Shown: in pieces, positions 51,681 to 61,799 of the stretch | Position numbering within the stretch: position 1 is the first letter of the stretch | Layout of the letters: each line of letters opens with the position of its first letter | Assembly (NCBI GenBank): GCA_951799405.1 | Contig: OX637344.1 | Coordinates: forward strand, 5,456,001-5,520,000 | Length of the DNA: 64,000 nt | Reading direction: 5' to 3' | DNA from: Agapetus fuscipes | Taxonomy: Eukaryota; Arthropoda; Insecta; Trichoptera; Glossosomatidae | Notes under the pieces: model-generated | Seen by the model: only the letters and a program-made list of their open reading frames with translations | Told to the model about the DNA's origin: nothing | Database searches by the model: none | Program-made: the position numbers and the translations under genes

Positions 51681-52204
51681 ATTCCACCTGTTGTTTTCTG
51701 CACAACATTTGCAAGTCTACCGCAACCCCTTGTCACAAGTGCCAATATTATTCCCTGTAAAATACTCCTACCCTCCCGTTCCCCTTCCACCCCTCGCAAA
51801 GTGATTATTTGCATACTCCCAACTCTCGCAATATGTGCTGAACCCTAAGTGTAAAATCCTGCGTTTAAACTCTACAAAAGCAGCACCTCTTATGGGTGTT
51901 TCAGTTGTCATATATTTCTTGGTAAAACGCTATGTCTGAGTAAAGTTTTGTACTTGGGGACTGTATAGTGTGTACGCTAACATCCCAGCTCACTAATTGG
52001 CCGCGAGTATATCGAAACAGTTTTGTAAAGAGAAGCCTATATGTCAGTGTGTGCCAAACTTGGTGCTACGACAAAAAAAAAACAAATTTATTTAACATTT
52101 GATATCAACTCGATAATCGGCAAAGTGATTCAAAGCGTTGTCTCCACACTCCTAACAATATATGGTGATGTAAACAGTAAGTAATGTGGACCGTTTGCTT
52201 ACTT
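51681..52204. other. Unassigned DNA with family-F scrap
   Basis: Bases 51928-51968 (TAAAACGCTATGTCTGAG, TACTTGGGGACTG) are a MITE family-F end. Bases 51740-51800 are C-rich. No gene. Confidence 0.4.
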
Positions 52205-52455
52205 GTTTGCTGACACGCAGAAGTTCTCGCTTACACATAACGCATGTGAACTTAAAACATCTAAACCCGAATTTCAAATGAACATAAACCCTGGAACTCT
52301 TGCTGGCCTTAATAAAGCTACTCTACAGTGCGGATTATCCTTAAACGAATGGTAGAGTATTATTAGTTATCCCTGTAAAGTTTACAGGGATGACATTGGC
52401 CAAGTGAACCAAATTTTTGCAGCATGCAGACCGGCCTCATTCAAGGAACAAAAAA
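52205..52455 (-). repeat. LINE A 3' module with internal insertion
   Basis: The reversed module is interrupted between GCTGGCC (about 52308) and GGATGACATTGGCC (about 52388) by about 75 bp that includes ATCCTTAAACGAATGG and a short CCCTGTAAAGTTTACAGGG palindrome. Confidence 0.65.
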
Positions 52456-52860
52456 ATACTGCAATGTGAACTAAAAACTAACAAGAAAACCAGAGATAGA
52501 GTGAAGAATGAATGGGTAAAAGACAAATGCAAGTTGAAAGGGGATGTGACAGTAAAGGTACAAAATAATGTGATGAGATGGTTTGGGCATGTAGAAAGAA
52601 TGGAAAGACTTACAAAGTGTGTTTACAATTAAAATGTGAAAAAAAGAGGAAAGGTAAAACCAAAAAAAGTATGATTCGATCAGATTGGGGAAATTGTGAA
52701 AGAATGAAATATACAAAGCTAATGTAAAAGAAGGAATTGTTTTAAAAATGGTGTGAGGAGAGGTATGCAAGGATAGGAAAAAATGGAGAAAAACAGGCAG
52801 AGGTTATGGCCACCCCAGCGGAATGGCGACAGATTAACAGTTTACAGTTTACAGAGCTAA
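52440..52860 (+). pseudogene. LINE C-terminal fragment, LINE A relative
   Basis: Codes for RDRVKNEWVKDKCKLKGDVT and VMRWFGHVERMERLTKCVY, parallel to LINE A SDRVRNDFVREECGARESVK and LRWFGHMERM. It then breaks up, with later pieces of the CKDRKKWRKTGRGYGHPSGM type in other frames. The 3' end repeats AGTTTACAGTTTACAG. The catalytic core is absent. Confidence 0.65.
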
Positions 52861-53191
52861 GAGAAAAATATTACCAAGGTTGAACAAAGCAACAAAAGTT
52901 TGACACCCACTGCGCTATCTGAACACCATCATTTCAATATCTAATTGCTCTAACCGCACCGGTTGCCGGGCTTAGGAATTACAATAATTACTTTCTAGTC
53001 CCCAACGTGTGTGTGCGCGCATACGCACGATGCGCTCAATATCAAGTGTTTGCTCGTGAACATAATAATTGTGAATCACATTTTATGGAAGTCAATCAGA
53101 GCACACACAAATGTACTTACGTAAACATGGATTGAGATAGAAACTACTTTCGCTGTTGATATTATTTTGTATTCAAGCTCATCACTTAATA
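52861..53191. other. Unassigned DNA
   Basis: Contains a GTGTGTGTGCGCGCATACGC simple repeat near 53010. No gene. Confidence 0.4.
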
Positions 53192-53432
53192 TACTAATCT
53201 AAGTTCCAAAGATATATTTACGTTTATAACTTATATTAAATGCATGCCCACAAACGATAAGTTCGCGCTTACAAATGCTGCATGTGTACTAACGAATTGG
53301 AATCCAAACCTCGAATGAACATAAGCCCTGCAACTTTTTCCGCCCTTTCCTGAAACAGAGGGGACGTTGGCAAAGTGAACCATTTATTACAGTATGAGGG
53401 GTCAGCCTCATACCAACGTATAAGACAAGAAA
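53192..53432 (-). repeat. LINE A 3' module, full
   Basis: From ACTAATCTAAGTTCCAAAG to CCAACGTATAAGACAAGAAAC. Confidence 0.75.
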
Positions 53433-53489
53433 CTAATCGAATGGTTATTTTGTTAGATAGTAATGAAATGACATTGTTTCAGATTTATA

Positions 53490-53670
53490 TTTGAGCGTCA
53501 TACTATTCCCAAACATGTATCGCAAACATACCGTTTGCATCATCAGGTGGTCAAATCAATAGTAAATGACACTCGAGAGTTGTTTTTCTGAATCTGCTGC
53601 CGTAGTCTATTAGACTTTGACTTTTCGGACGTTTCTCTCATTTCTGTGATGAGCTTATTCAGCGTGAATT
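53490..53670 (-). repeat. Two Penelope-like hairpin motifs
   Basis: Minus strand: CTGATGA-T-GCAAAC-loop-GTTTGC-GATACATG at 53513-53550, and CTGAATAAGCTCAT...ATGAGAGAAACG at 53625-53662. The minus frame 53543-53737 is a chance reading. Confidence 0.45.
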
Positions 53671-54177
53671 TGATGTGATGTGATGATAGTGAAATTGTTA
53701 TGAAATCGGAAGCTCCAGCTGCAATAGAGTACAGCAACAGATCCCAGAAATGAATTCTTCAACCTCCTTGAAATCCATTCAATACTTAATTGTCCATATC
53801 GACTTTTAGTCCTTGGAGGTTTCGTCTGATGATCACGAATTAGGGTTATTTTTCTTTGACTAAAAATGACTAAGGTTCTTCAACCAGGATATTTTCCTTC
53901 GTTATGGAAACCCTGGTCTTTCCGTTCTTCCTTATATGATGAAAGCTATCAGGAAATAGTTTAAAATTACAAAGCACTAATAATTTCCTCCCTCGCTCCC
54001 CCCTTTGAACCCACCCCCGTCTCTAGGGGGAACATCACGTGAGGTGATCTTGTGTTGCCATGACAACGGCTTAAATCACGTGCAACGCCTTACATCAACA
54101 ACCTTGATGTAATAATTATCTCCCACTGCAGCTATAGCACTTAAATTGCACCTATGTTATCTAAGTTTCAAATGAAG
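53671..54177. other. Unassigned DNA
   Basis: Mixed composition. No element or gene recognised. Confidence 0.4.
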
Positions 54178-54412
54178 CTGTTCTTAGACATTTAAGTCGT
54201 CGGTTGAGCCCACGCTTTGACAAACTAATGATGCCTGGGCTGGAAGTTTCATCCCCACGGTCATTCTTACCTACCGAATTTTGGTAATATTTGTATGAAG
54301 ACTAATCAGCTGTTTACTTGCCGCCATCTTGAATTGACAGGTTTTCATTCAAATGCATCATTAGTTTGACAAAGCGTGGGCTCAACGGATGACTAAAATG
54401 TCTAAGAATAGC
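54178..54412. mobile_element. MITE family E copy 1, long terminal inverted repeats
   Basis: The left TIR (CTTAGACATTTAAGTCGTCGG through ACAAACTAATGATGC) and right TIR (GCATCATTAGTTTGACAAAG through AATGTCTAAGAATAGC) are nearly 57 bp each. The interior is about 120 bp and non-coding. A second copy with the interior inverted lies at 57784-58019. Confidence 0.8.
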
Positions 54413-54542
54413 ACAGAAACACATTAATATTAAAGATTAGTCTTTAGTGCATGCCCGCATCTCCTAAAGCATTTTTCTTATGCAAGGAAATCCTTCTTTT
54501 GAGCGTCTGGTAGATAGAACAGCACATATCTGTACATGTATC

Positions 54543-54746
54543 ATCTAATCTAAATCTAAATCTAAGCTGCAAAGATATGTATCATTTGAGATTCATATTA
54601 AATGCATTCCCATAAGCAGACATGCATAATTTCGCGCTTACACATGCCGCATGTGGACCTACAATATAAAAAACCCAATCTCAAATGAATATAAGCCCTG
54701 CAACTCTTGCCGACCTTCCCTGAAACAGGGGTGACATTGGCAAATT
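54543..54746 (-). repeat. LINE A 3' module, TTTAGA-tail subtype
   Basis: Starts CTAATCTAAATCTAAATC and ends at GTGACATTGGCAAA, lacking the last 50 or so bases of the module. Confidence 0.8.
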
Positions 54747-54868
54747 ATCTATAATAATCTTTAATCGAAAAAACAAAGATATATTTACATTTAAAGCCCA
54801 TATCAAATGCATGCCCACAAACAAACACGTGTAGTTCGCGCTTACAAATGCAGAATGTGTACTTCATA
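54746..54868 (-). repeat. LINE A 3' end, partial, tandem to the previous copy
   Basis: CTATAATAATCTTTAATCG tail, CATGCCCACAAACAAACACG, ending at GCAGAATGTGTACTT. Confidence 0.7.
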
Positions 54869-55074
54869 AAGGAAATTCTCCGTTTGGTCCTCCTTGGACG
54901 TTTGTCTCGTCGATCATCTTCTCAATAATGGCATAAAGAAGACCTTATATTTCTTGTTCTCTCCAATATTGAAGTATAAAAATCCTCATGAAAATTTAAA
55001 CCATTTAATTCTATTAAACTCAAAGTTATTTGTAGCATAATATGTTGTCTACCTTCAAACTAAGTGACAAAGAG
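54869..55074. other. Unassigned DNA
   Basis: Nothing recognised. Confidence 0.35.
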
Positions 55075-55630
55075 CAATTGAAAAGAGGGGGCTAGGAATC
55101 AGCCTCAGAGACAGGGTTCCACACCAGGAGATCCGTAGACGCACTGGTGTCACTGATGCCATACAGCGAGTGGCCTGCTTAAAAAAGGCGCTGGGAAGGT
55201 CACGTCGCAAGACAAGACCACGAAAAGTTGCTGAAAATGATTGTGCAATGAAGATCTAGGATGTCCAAGCAAGGAGTATGAGATCCCAACTTACATAGGT
55301 GGCTTATCTATCGTTTGAATCAAACATGACTTTTCGATGAAATTGACTGAAAAAACACATTCTACACAATCTGAGCTAATAAAAAAACGTAAAACACGAC
55401 AATGTGTGAGTTGTTTTGTATATTTTGAAAATCAATATCCAGTTTTTGTGAGACTCATTGGTCCAGTACACATACAAACATTTCTCGTGTGAAATAACCT
55501 CAGATGGACATAAGACAAACCAGCACTAAGAGAACGATACAGAAAACTGTAGGCCAAGGATAGCAGAATACAGTAGGTAATAGAGAGGCATGGAGAAAAT
55601 TTGAGGTAGCCTTTGTCCAGGAATAGTCTG
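55075..55630 (+). pseudogene. RTE-like LINE remnant split by a MITE
   Basis: Bases 55088-55260 encode LGISLRDRVPHQEIRRRTGV, TDAIQRVACLKK and, after a frameshift, RWEGHVARQDHE. This parallels LGISLKDRKRNEDIRHLTKV and WQWAGHMARRDD in the intact RTE frame at 34584-35522. After the MITE at 55330-55530, bases 55570-55620 encode REAWRKFEVAFVQE, parallel to RKEWRNMEEAYIQQ. Stops and frameshifts show it is dead. Confidence 0.65.
55330..55530 (-). mobile_element. MITE family D copy 3, inside the RTE remnant
   Basis: The reversed left end is GACATAAGACAAACCAGCAC at 55507-55526. The interior shows ACACATTCTACACAATCTGA. The other TIR is missing or decayed. Confidence 0.55.
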
Positions 55631-56392
55631 AGAAAGGCCGAGGAATGAAGCTTGTCTAAATTTGCCAGTATGAAATGCTTAACCCTGCTACAGTCCTAAA
55701 ATATTTGGACCACGCAAAATGGATGTACTCGGTACACGCACATTTTACCACAAATGCGACGTGTATATTTTCTTGGGTAGGTACACATGGGTCTAGTAGG
55801 GCCTACTTCTCTTTTAGTCGGAATGCTTCATTAAGTGTTTCCAGCACTTGCCGGCCTGAGTGTCACCTGCGCTGCGGTCACAGACAATTATGATCCCTGT
55901 CGATGTGTGGAATACAGGTGGAAATTGCTTGCCTACCACGCATAATGGCTTGTAAAACAGTGAGCAAGTTTTTTAGTGTAGTTGCTTAGTTAAAAGTCAT
56001 AAAAATAATAAGGAACTCATAATTTTTAAACCAACTGCTTATGACTCTAAGGTACTTGCTAATACAGCAGGGGAGTCTTCAATATTTTTCTAAATATATC
56101 AAAACCTTTCCATACACCTGCAAAATAGTATAAAGATCTCAAAAAGATTGCTAAAGATAGGGAGGAATGTCGAAAAATATTGATTAACATTGCTGCAGGC
56201 TAATCTTAGGATCGAGACTGAAGAAGACAAAGATAGTCGTAGCAAGTAATAAGACAATTTTGAAAGTGTATTTTCGTGTATTCATTGCAAGGGCATTGAC
56301 CCGGAGGCAGAGTCATGATTAGTCAAATATTTTTGACAAAAACCAATCAGGAAATGTAATAGATTTTTTATAATAGTGAAAATACAATAATA
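55631..56392. other. Mostly unassigned DNA
   Basis: Bases 56140-56185 translate to KIAKDREECRKILINIAAG, which resembles the last residues of LINE proteins, but the match is too short to call. The frame 55675-55893 has no domain. Confidence 0.4.
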
Positions 56393-56539
56393 ATAATAAT
56401 ATAATGTATCACACACCTCAAGAGCCTTCTGCGAGATTGATCGTCGCTATAGAAAACGCCAATTCTTAAGCAAGATCCATCTATTGTGCTCCGCCGTGAT
56501 TCAAGCCCATAACCTCCCATTTACGAATCCGAAACGTTT
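56393..56539 (-). mobile_element. SINE-B with internal deletion, joined to LINE A
   Basis: A TAA-type tail at 56385-56402, CACACCTCAAGAGCCTTCTG, then directly the head region GTGCTCCGCCGTGATTCAAG and TTTACGAATCCGAAACG. It abuts the LINE A 3' UTR at 56540 without a gap. Confidence 0.7.
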
Positions 56540-56855
56540 TTTGTATAGATTTATTTTTAAGGTTTTGTTGGTTTTTTTTTGTAAACTTAAATGTCATTTA
56601 TTACTCGTATTCCTTGACTTATAGGTTGGTATGAGGCTGACCACCCATACTGTAAAAAATGGTTCACTTTGCCAATGTCACCCCTGTTTCAGGGAATGTC
56701 GGCAGGAGTTGCAGGGCTTATGTTCATTTGAGTTTGGATTTTATTTGTAAGTACACATTCAGCATTTGTAAGCGCGAACTACACGTGTTTGTTTGTGGGC
56801 ATACATCTGAGAGCTTTAAATGAATATATGCTTGCAACTTAGATTATAGATTATA
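56540..56855 (+). mobile_element. LINE A 3' UTR and module
   Basis: TTTTTTGTATAGATTTATTT and the spacer match 2010-2074. The module runs from 56606 to TTAGATTATAGATTATATT. Confidence 0.85.
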
Positions 56856-57504
56856 TTATAGAAACGTTCATCACTAGACTACTGATCAGTATCTACAAGT
56901 TTGCAGTAATGTTTAAAAATACTTACTGCATTTTTTATTCCAACATGTGATTTTCTACGTGTTTCGAAGACACATTCATCATTATTTTTTGTACCCAACC
57001 AATTTCCTTCAAAGCCATCATGGAGCTGGGAGGATGTTTAATTATTAAAATCTTCAAATGTTTCTGTGTTCGTTCTGAGACTAGCATACACTTAACCACT
57101 GTCCTAAGCACTTGAACGGTTGCACCTCCCTTGGAGTGAGCAGGTGTGAGTGCGCGCTAAGTGTAGCAGACAAGAACAACACATTTGTGTAATGCGTGAG
57201 GGTGTGGAGGTTATGCAAACTAAGTGCGTGTACACGCCGCTTGTAAGTCTAACAAGGAAACACTCAAAATATACCGTGAAAGATCTGTTTCTTCTTTCCT
57301 TACGTATATTATCAAGTCCCCTCAACGTTGACTATCACTTTAGCTTTTCGGTCCTGGGAAGATGAGAACAGTACCTCGAGAATAAAACATTGCGTAATAG
57401 TTAGGTTTAAGTAAGAATTACGATCGTTTGACATTTTGGCAATTATATTAATTTTAAAACTAAACAATTTTCAAAACTTAATTTAACTCGGATATTTCAC
57501 GAAC
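56856..57504. other. Unassigned DNA with Penelope-like motif
   Basis: At 56940-56990 the minus strand reads AATGATGAATGTGTCTTCG and AAACACGTAG, followed by GGAATAAAAAATGC, similar to other hairpin motifs. The frames 57104-57325 and 57150-57365 oppose each other and carry no domain. Confidence 0.35.
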
Positions 57505-57650
57505 CGTTTAGAGAGAACTTACATCATTCTCGACGTTTCGTCGGCGACGTAGCCAACGTCTTCGGGAGAATATCCTCTCTGCACGACGACTGAGGATGAA
57601 CAGTTCATCCTCAGTGGCGCTTTGTAACGACGACCAAGCTCGTAAACAAC
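57505..57650 (-). repeat. Penelope-like pLTR fragment
   Basis: CGAACCGTTTAGAGAG and a minus-strand CCGAAGA-CGTTGGC-loop-GCCGACG-AAACG (57534-57565), then a perfect TGAGGATGAAC/GTTCATCCTCA hairpin at 57590-57612 and a SINE-B scrap (GGCGCTTTGTAACGACG). Confidence 0.55.
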
Positions 57651-57783
57651 ACCTCTTTAGCACTACAACAAGTGTCATAGACCCCTTGAGTCTCTGAAAT
57701 CTAGGGCGTCTTCTGCAAAGGATTTCTTCAAAAAAAAAGGTACAGCTTTTGGTACATCACATTTTCCCCCCCATTTCAAACGA

Positions 57784-58019
57784 GGCTATTCTTAGACATT
57801 TTAGTCGTCGGTTGAGCCTACGATTTGACAAACTAATGATGCATTTGTATGAAGACCTATCAATCCAAGATGGCCGCAAGTAAACAGCTGAATTGTCTTC
57901 ATACAACTATTACCAAATTCGGTACGTAAGAATGACCGTGGAGATGAAACTTTCAGCCCAGGCATCATTAGTTTGTCAAAGCGTGGGCTCAACCGACGAC
58001 TAAAATGTCTAAGAATAGC
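57784..58019. mobile_element. MITE family E copy 2
   Basis: Ends GCTATTCTTAGACATTTTAG and CTAAAATGTCTAAGAATAGC. Compared with 54178 the interior is in the opposite orientation. The outer flanks TTTCAAACGAG and TTTCAAATGAA are similar in the two copies, so the element may extend about 10 bases further. Confidence 0.8.
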
Positions 58020-58448
58020 CCTGAAAATCTTTTCTTGTCCTTCATCTTAAAGTCGCTGATTAAATGTTTATGCATGTTAAACGTAAACATTGTGATAGTG
58101 TTGTTTGTGGAGCCGAGTAGCAGCGCTGAGACGCCGCGGTGTTGGTAGACCTGGCCGGTGTCATGGCCGTAACTCATTTACTGCCCCGCCCCTTCTCCGC
58201 AAGCCGCGAAAGCTGGAATGAAATTTCCCTTAATGATATTTAGGGAGGGGCTGATATATGAGGCTCGCCCTCCTCCCCCCCTCCCAGCAGCTTCTTGCTC
58301 CATCGTTCTTGTTCTACTCTGCCACCTTGGAAGGAAGACAACACTGTAGCATGCTCCGGTATCTGATACAAGTATCAACTACTCCCTTGCAAGTATATTT
58401 TAAATATAATAATATATTCTTCCCCGATTGGAAGAGACCTTGAAACTG
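58020..58448. other. Unassigned DNA
   Basis: C/T-rich on the plus strand at 58262-58300. No recognised gene in the overlapping frames. Confidence 0.4.
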
Positions 58449-58668
58449 CATCTAACATCTAAGTCTAAATCTAAGCTGCAAATATATATATCCTTTAAGA
58501 TTCATATTAAAAGCATTCCTATAAGCAGACATGCATTAGTTGGCACTAACAGATGCCGCATGTTGACCTACATACAATATAAAAACCCAATCTCAAATTA
58601 ACATAAGCCCTGCAACTCTTGCCGACCTTATCTGAAACAGGGGTGACATTGGCAAAGTGAACCATTGG
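58449..58668 (-). repeat. LINE A 3' module, TTTAGA-tail subtype
   Basis: CATCTAAGTCTAAATCTAAG to GCAAAGTGAACCATTGGC. It faces the next copy head-to-head across 50 bp. Confidence 0.8.
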
Positions 58669-58720
58669 CATGGTTCGTGAAAAATGGTATTTTTTCAATC
58701 CTTTAATACCTTGATTTACA

Positions 58721-58957
58721 AAATTCCTCAACTTATAGGTTGATATGAGGCTGACCACCCATCCTGTAAAAAATGGTTCACTTTGCCAATGTCATCCCTG
58801 TTTCAGGTATGGTCGGCAAAAGTTGAAGGATGTACGTTTATTTGAAATTTGGATTTTTATGTACACATTCAGCATTTGAAAGCGCGTACGTGTCTGTTTG
58901 TGGGGATGTGTTTGAGATGAGTTTTGAATGTGAATATATCTTTGCAATTTAGATTAT
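58721..58957 (+). repeat. LINE A 3' module, full
   Basis: From TTCCTCAACTTATAGGTTG to TTGCAATTTAGATTATAATG, with a short deletion in the middle. Confidence 0.8.
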
Positions 58958-59384
58958 AATGCATGCACATTTCATAATGCTGGTGAAGTGGCTTCTAATT
59001 AGTCTTCTACTTATATGTACACTTAGATACTTTTCAGATAGTATCTCACAGAAACAATTTGAATACTCACATCCACGAGCAGCCCTACAGGCTCCTTGAG
59101 CGTCTCAAACGCTTTTTATTAAGTTACAACCCATCCTGAATTTAATAAACCTCCGTCTGATTAAAGCGCGCATCTTCACACACAACCCCAGGTATGTGGG
59201 AGGCAGCTGGTTCTACGACTCTAACTCTTCCTGGAACTTTATCGTGGTGTAACTAGAACCCCACACACTCTGAAGAAAGATCTTCTCTTTGGTGCAAGAA
59301 AGAGGATCAGAAAATTCATTCTACGTTATGATACTTAATGAGGTTTGAAATTTTTTGGATTGGAACGTTTTTCTCGACGAACAC
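58958..59384. other. Unassigned DNA
   Basis: No recognised element. Confidence 0.35.
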
Positions 59385-59545
59385 ACGTCAAATTTGTATA
59401 AGACTCTTGCAACATAAACCAAATCTCACACGAACATAAACCTACCACCTTTTCCTGAAACGGGGTGGCATTGGCAAAAGAGAACCAAGTTTTACTTAAT
59501 GCGATTTTTTGTTTAGTTTTAGACAAACTTTTTAGTCAAGGAACA
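59385..59545 (-). repeat. LINE A 3' module, decayed
   Basis: ACACGAACATAAACCTACCA, TGAAACGGGGTGGCATTGG and AGTCAAGGAACAA. Confidence 0.55.
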
Positions 59546-59593
59546 AAAAACTCGAGTAATAACTGATTTTAAGAAATTTTAAATTATGTAATG

Positions 59594-59705
59594 CCGGTCG
59601 ATAATTAAGTTGGTAGAATGCTTGCGTTCCATGATTGACAATCATGCAACTTTTTGAACGATAACGCAGTAAGAAGTTGCGGTTTATATGCAACTCAGTT
59701 TTATA
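59594..59705 (+). repeat. SINE-A with large internal deletion
   Basis: Head CCGGTCGATAATTAAGTTGG joined to the 3' end GATAACGCAGTAAGAAGTTG and TATATGCAACTCAG. Confidence 0.65.
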
Positions 59706-59737
59706 CTTTCGTTTTAAATGTAAATAAAATAAATAAT

Positions 59738-60055
59738 ATATATATATATATTAGGATGATTTATTTGGTGAGCGCTGTTTTTGTGTGTATCACACCTCAA
59801 GAGCCCTCTGCGAGCTTGGTCGTCGCTGTAGAAAGCGCCAATTCTCAAGCAAGACCCAGTTGTTGTAAGGTTGGATGGACCTTTCAGTGACCGGTCTTTG
59901 GTAAAGGTTTATGAATTTTTCAACTCAGCGTAGAGCACATTCGAAATATAAATGGTATATTTTTGTGCTCCGCCGGGATCCGAATTCACAACCTTCCATT
60001 TACGAGTCCGAAGTGTTGCCACTACGGACTACGGACCGGTCCAAGATGCCAACGA
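59738..60055 (-). mobile_element. SINE-B, full length
   Basis: A TA-rich tail at 59735-59752, ATTAGGATGATTTATTTGGT, GAGCCCTCTGCGAGCTTGG, body, and the reversed head with GGATCCGAATTCACAACC and a terminal GGACTACGGACCGGTCC. The best complete copy, highly similar to 7985-8295. Frames over it are not genes. Confidence 0.85.
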
Positions 60056-60180
60056 CACGCGGTGTACCTGAGCGGTCACCCATCCAAGTACTGTCCGCGC
60101 CCAATGTTGCTTAACTTCGGTGATCTATGGGAACCGGTGCTTTCAACATGGCTAACGTCGTTAACTAAATAATAATGAAT
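60056..60180. other. Possible 5S-like/SINE head scrap
   Basis: ACCTGAGCGGTCACCCATCC and AAGTACTGTCCGCGCCCAAT, then GTTGCTTAACTTCGGTGATC, resemble the reverse complement of the internal region of a 5S rRNA gene or a 5S-derived SINE head. Only about 90 bases match the pattern, so I do not call a 5S gene. Confidence 0.45.
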
Positions 60181-60400
60181 TATAAAAGGAAGAAGACTGA
60201 GGAAGAAGGTTTACACTTCAAGTATGAATGAATATCGTGGTAAAGGAAGACCGAGAAAGGTATCGATAGACAAACTTCCTGAGATAGCGAATCAATGAGA
60301 AATCTAGTATTATAATAAAAGGGGACCTTTTATTTTAAATATTATGGCTCTGAATGAAATGAAAGAAGTATGGAAGGTCCTAAAAAACCGAGGCTTGTTA
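60181..60400 (+). pseudogene. LINE A C-terminal fragment
   Basis: Carries KEDRGRKVYTSSMNEYRGKG-like remnants, GRPRKVSIDKLPEIANQ and MALNEMKEVWKVLK. It aligns with LINE A residues of about 325-395 with stops and small indels. No 3' module follows. Confidence 0.65.
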
Positions 60401-60904
60401 AAAAAATCATCATAGTCAAATTCTTCTTTCCCATCTAGGATCCAAAAATTATACGTCAGTTATGTCCAAAATGAAATTCCATAGTATGTAGGGTTCACTG
60501 AGGAACTCATTGTGATGTACTATGAATGATTTTAATGTAAAAAGTTAAAGCTTGAAACTCGTGAAAGTCCTCATTATTTGAATGATTAACGGAGTTTCAA
60601 ATTGTGAAATAAATTACAAAATTACTCGGTCACAAAGCCGCGCCCCTTCCAATACAATTTATGACCGCAATCATCAAATATCACCACCTCTTACGGATGC
60701 CAACTTCTCCAAAGAATTTCAGATTGTAAAATGTTATCATATTTCCGAAAACAAAACGTATTTGTTTCGGAAAGAAAATCTAGCTATTATGATTTGATAA
60801 AATTCTAAAACATTCGATACAAAATATTTATTTTACCCCGTCAGAAATCTAACCCACTATCTTCCAATAACTACTGGTATGTTGATGGTTACCGATATGT
60901 CATT
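60401..60904. other. Unassigned DNA
   Basis: The frame 60582-60797 shows no domain. Confidence 0.4.
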
Positions 60905-61121
60905 GTAAGCTTCTTGCCACGTTATCCCCGAAATAGCCACATTTGGTGAATGGAACCTTTTTTTTTTAGCAGGTAAGGTGCTGACCTTACGTCACCGCGT
61001 GACTATTTTATTTAAAGTAGTTGGCGTGAGTTTTTCATTCTTAAAGTAAAGCCTGAGTTAACCTTGTCGGTATTTTTACTTTTGGTTTGGAAAATAAACC
61101 AAAACGGGAAATCATTTTTGT
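60905..61121 (-). mobile_element. SINE-A body, interrupted by LINE A
   Basis: AAGCTTCTTGCCACGTTATC, TTAACCTTGTCGGTATTTT and AACGGGAAATCATTTTTG. The reversed head resumes at 61379 with TTGATACCCTTGTTGGGAAT after the LINE A insertion. Confidence 0.7.
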
Positions 61122-61378
61122 TTCTTCACTTATAAGTTGGTATGCGGCTGACCACCCGTACTGTAAAAAAATATTCACTTTGCCAATCTCACTCCTGTTT
61201 CATCGAAGAACGGAGAGTTGCAGGGTGTATGCCCATTTGAGATTTGAGTTTTTATGTTGCAGGTTCACATGCGGCATGTGCAAGCGCAAATTTGTGCGTA
61301 TCTGCTTGTCAGAATGCATATAATGTGAATCCTCAATATTACATATCTTTGCAACTTAGATTAGATTAGATAAGAAAA
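61122..61378 (+). mobile_element. LINE A 3' module inserted in a SINE-A
   Basis: From TTTCTTCACTTATAAGTTGG to TTAGATTAGATAAGAAAAG. SINE-A sequence lies on both sides, with TTGTT at each border as a possible short target duplication. Confidence 0.75.
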
Positions 61379-61799
61379 GATTGTTGATACCCTTGTTGGG
61401 AATCGAACTTAAGCCCTCTGGTAATTCATGAATTAAAATTACGCAGAACACAGAAAGTCTTTTTGGATGAAAAAGCTGCACATCAGTCCAGAAAAGTGAT
61501 GAAAAGTGCTTTTACATACACTGTTGAATTTAAGCTACAAAAAAATGTACGAAAATCAGCACAGTAAGTTTCCAAGATAGAAATGTTGTTTTTTTTTCAG
61601 GCATGAAAACAAAGTAAAGAAGTAAACATTGTATCGTTTTAATTATATCCATTACAAGGCAGGAATTCCCTAAAACAGTCGTTGCCGGGCCGGTCCGACA
61701 AGCAGAATCGCATTTAAATCTCGGCGTAGCAGTTTTATCGTGGCCCCAATAAAACATTAAAAAGGCTCATCGGAGAGTTGGATTCCTTGAAAGCAACAG
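61379..61799. other. SINE-A head remnant, then unassigned DNA
   Basis: Bases 61384-61425 are the interrupted SINE-A head (GGGAATCGAACTTAAGCCC). The rest shows no gene. Confidence 0.45.
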
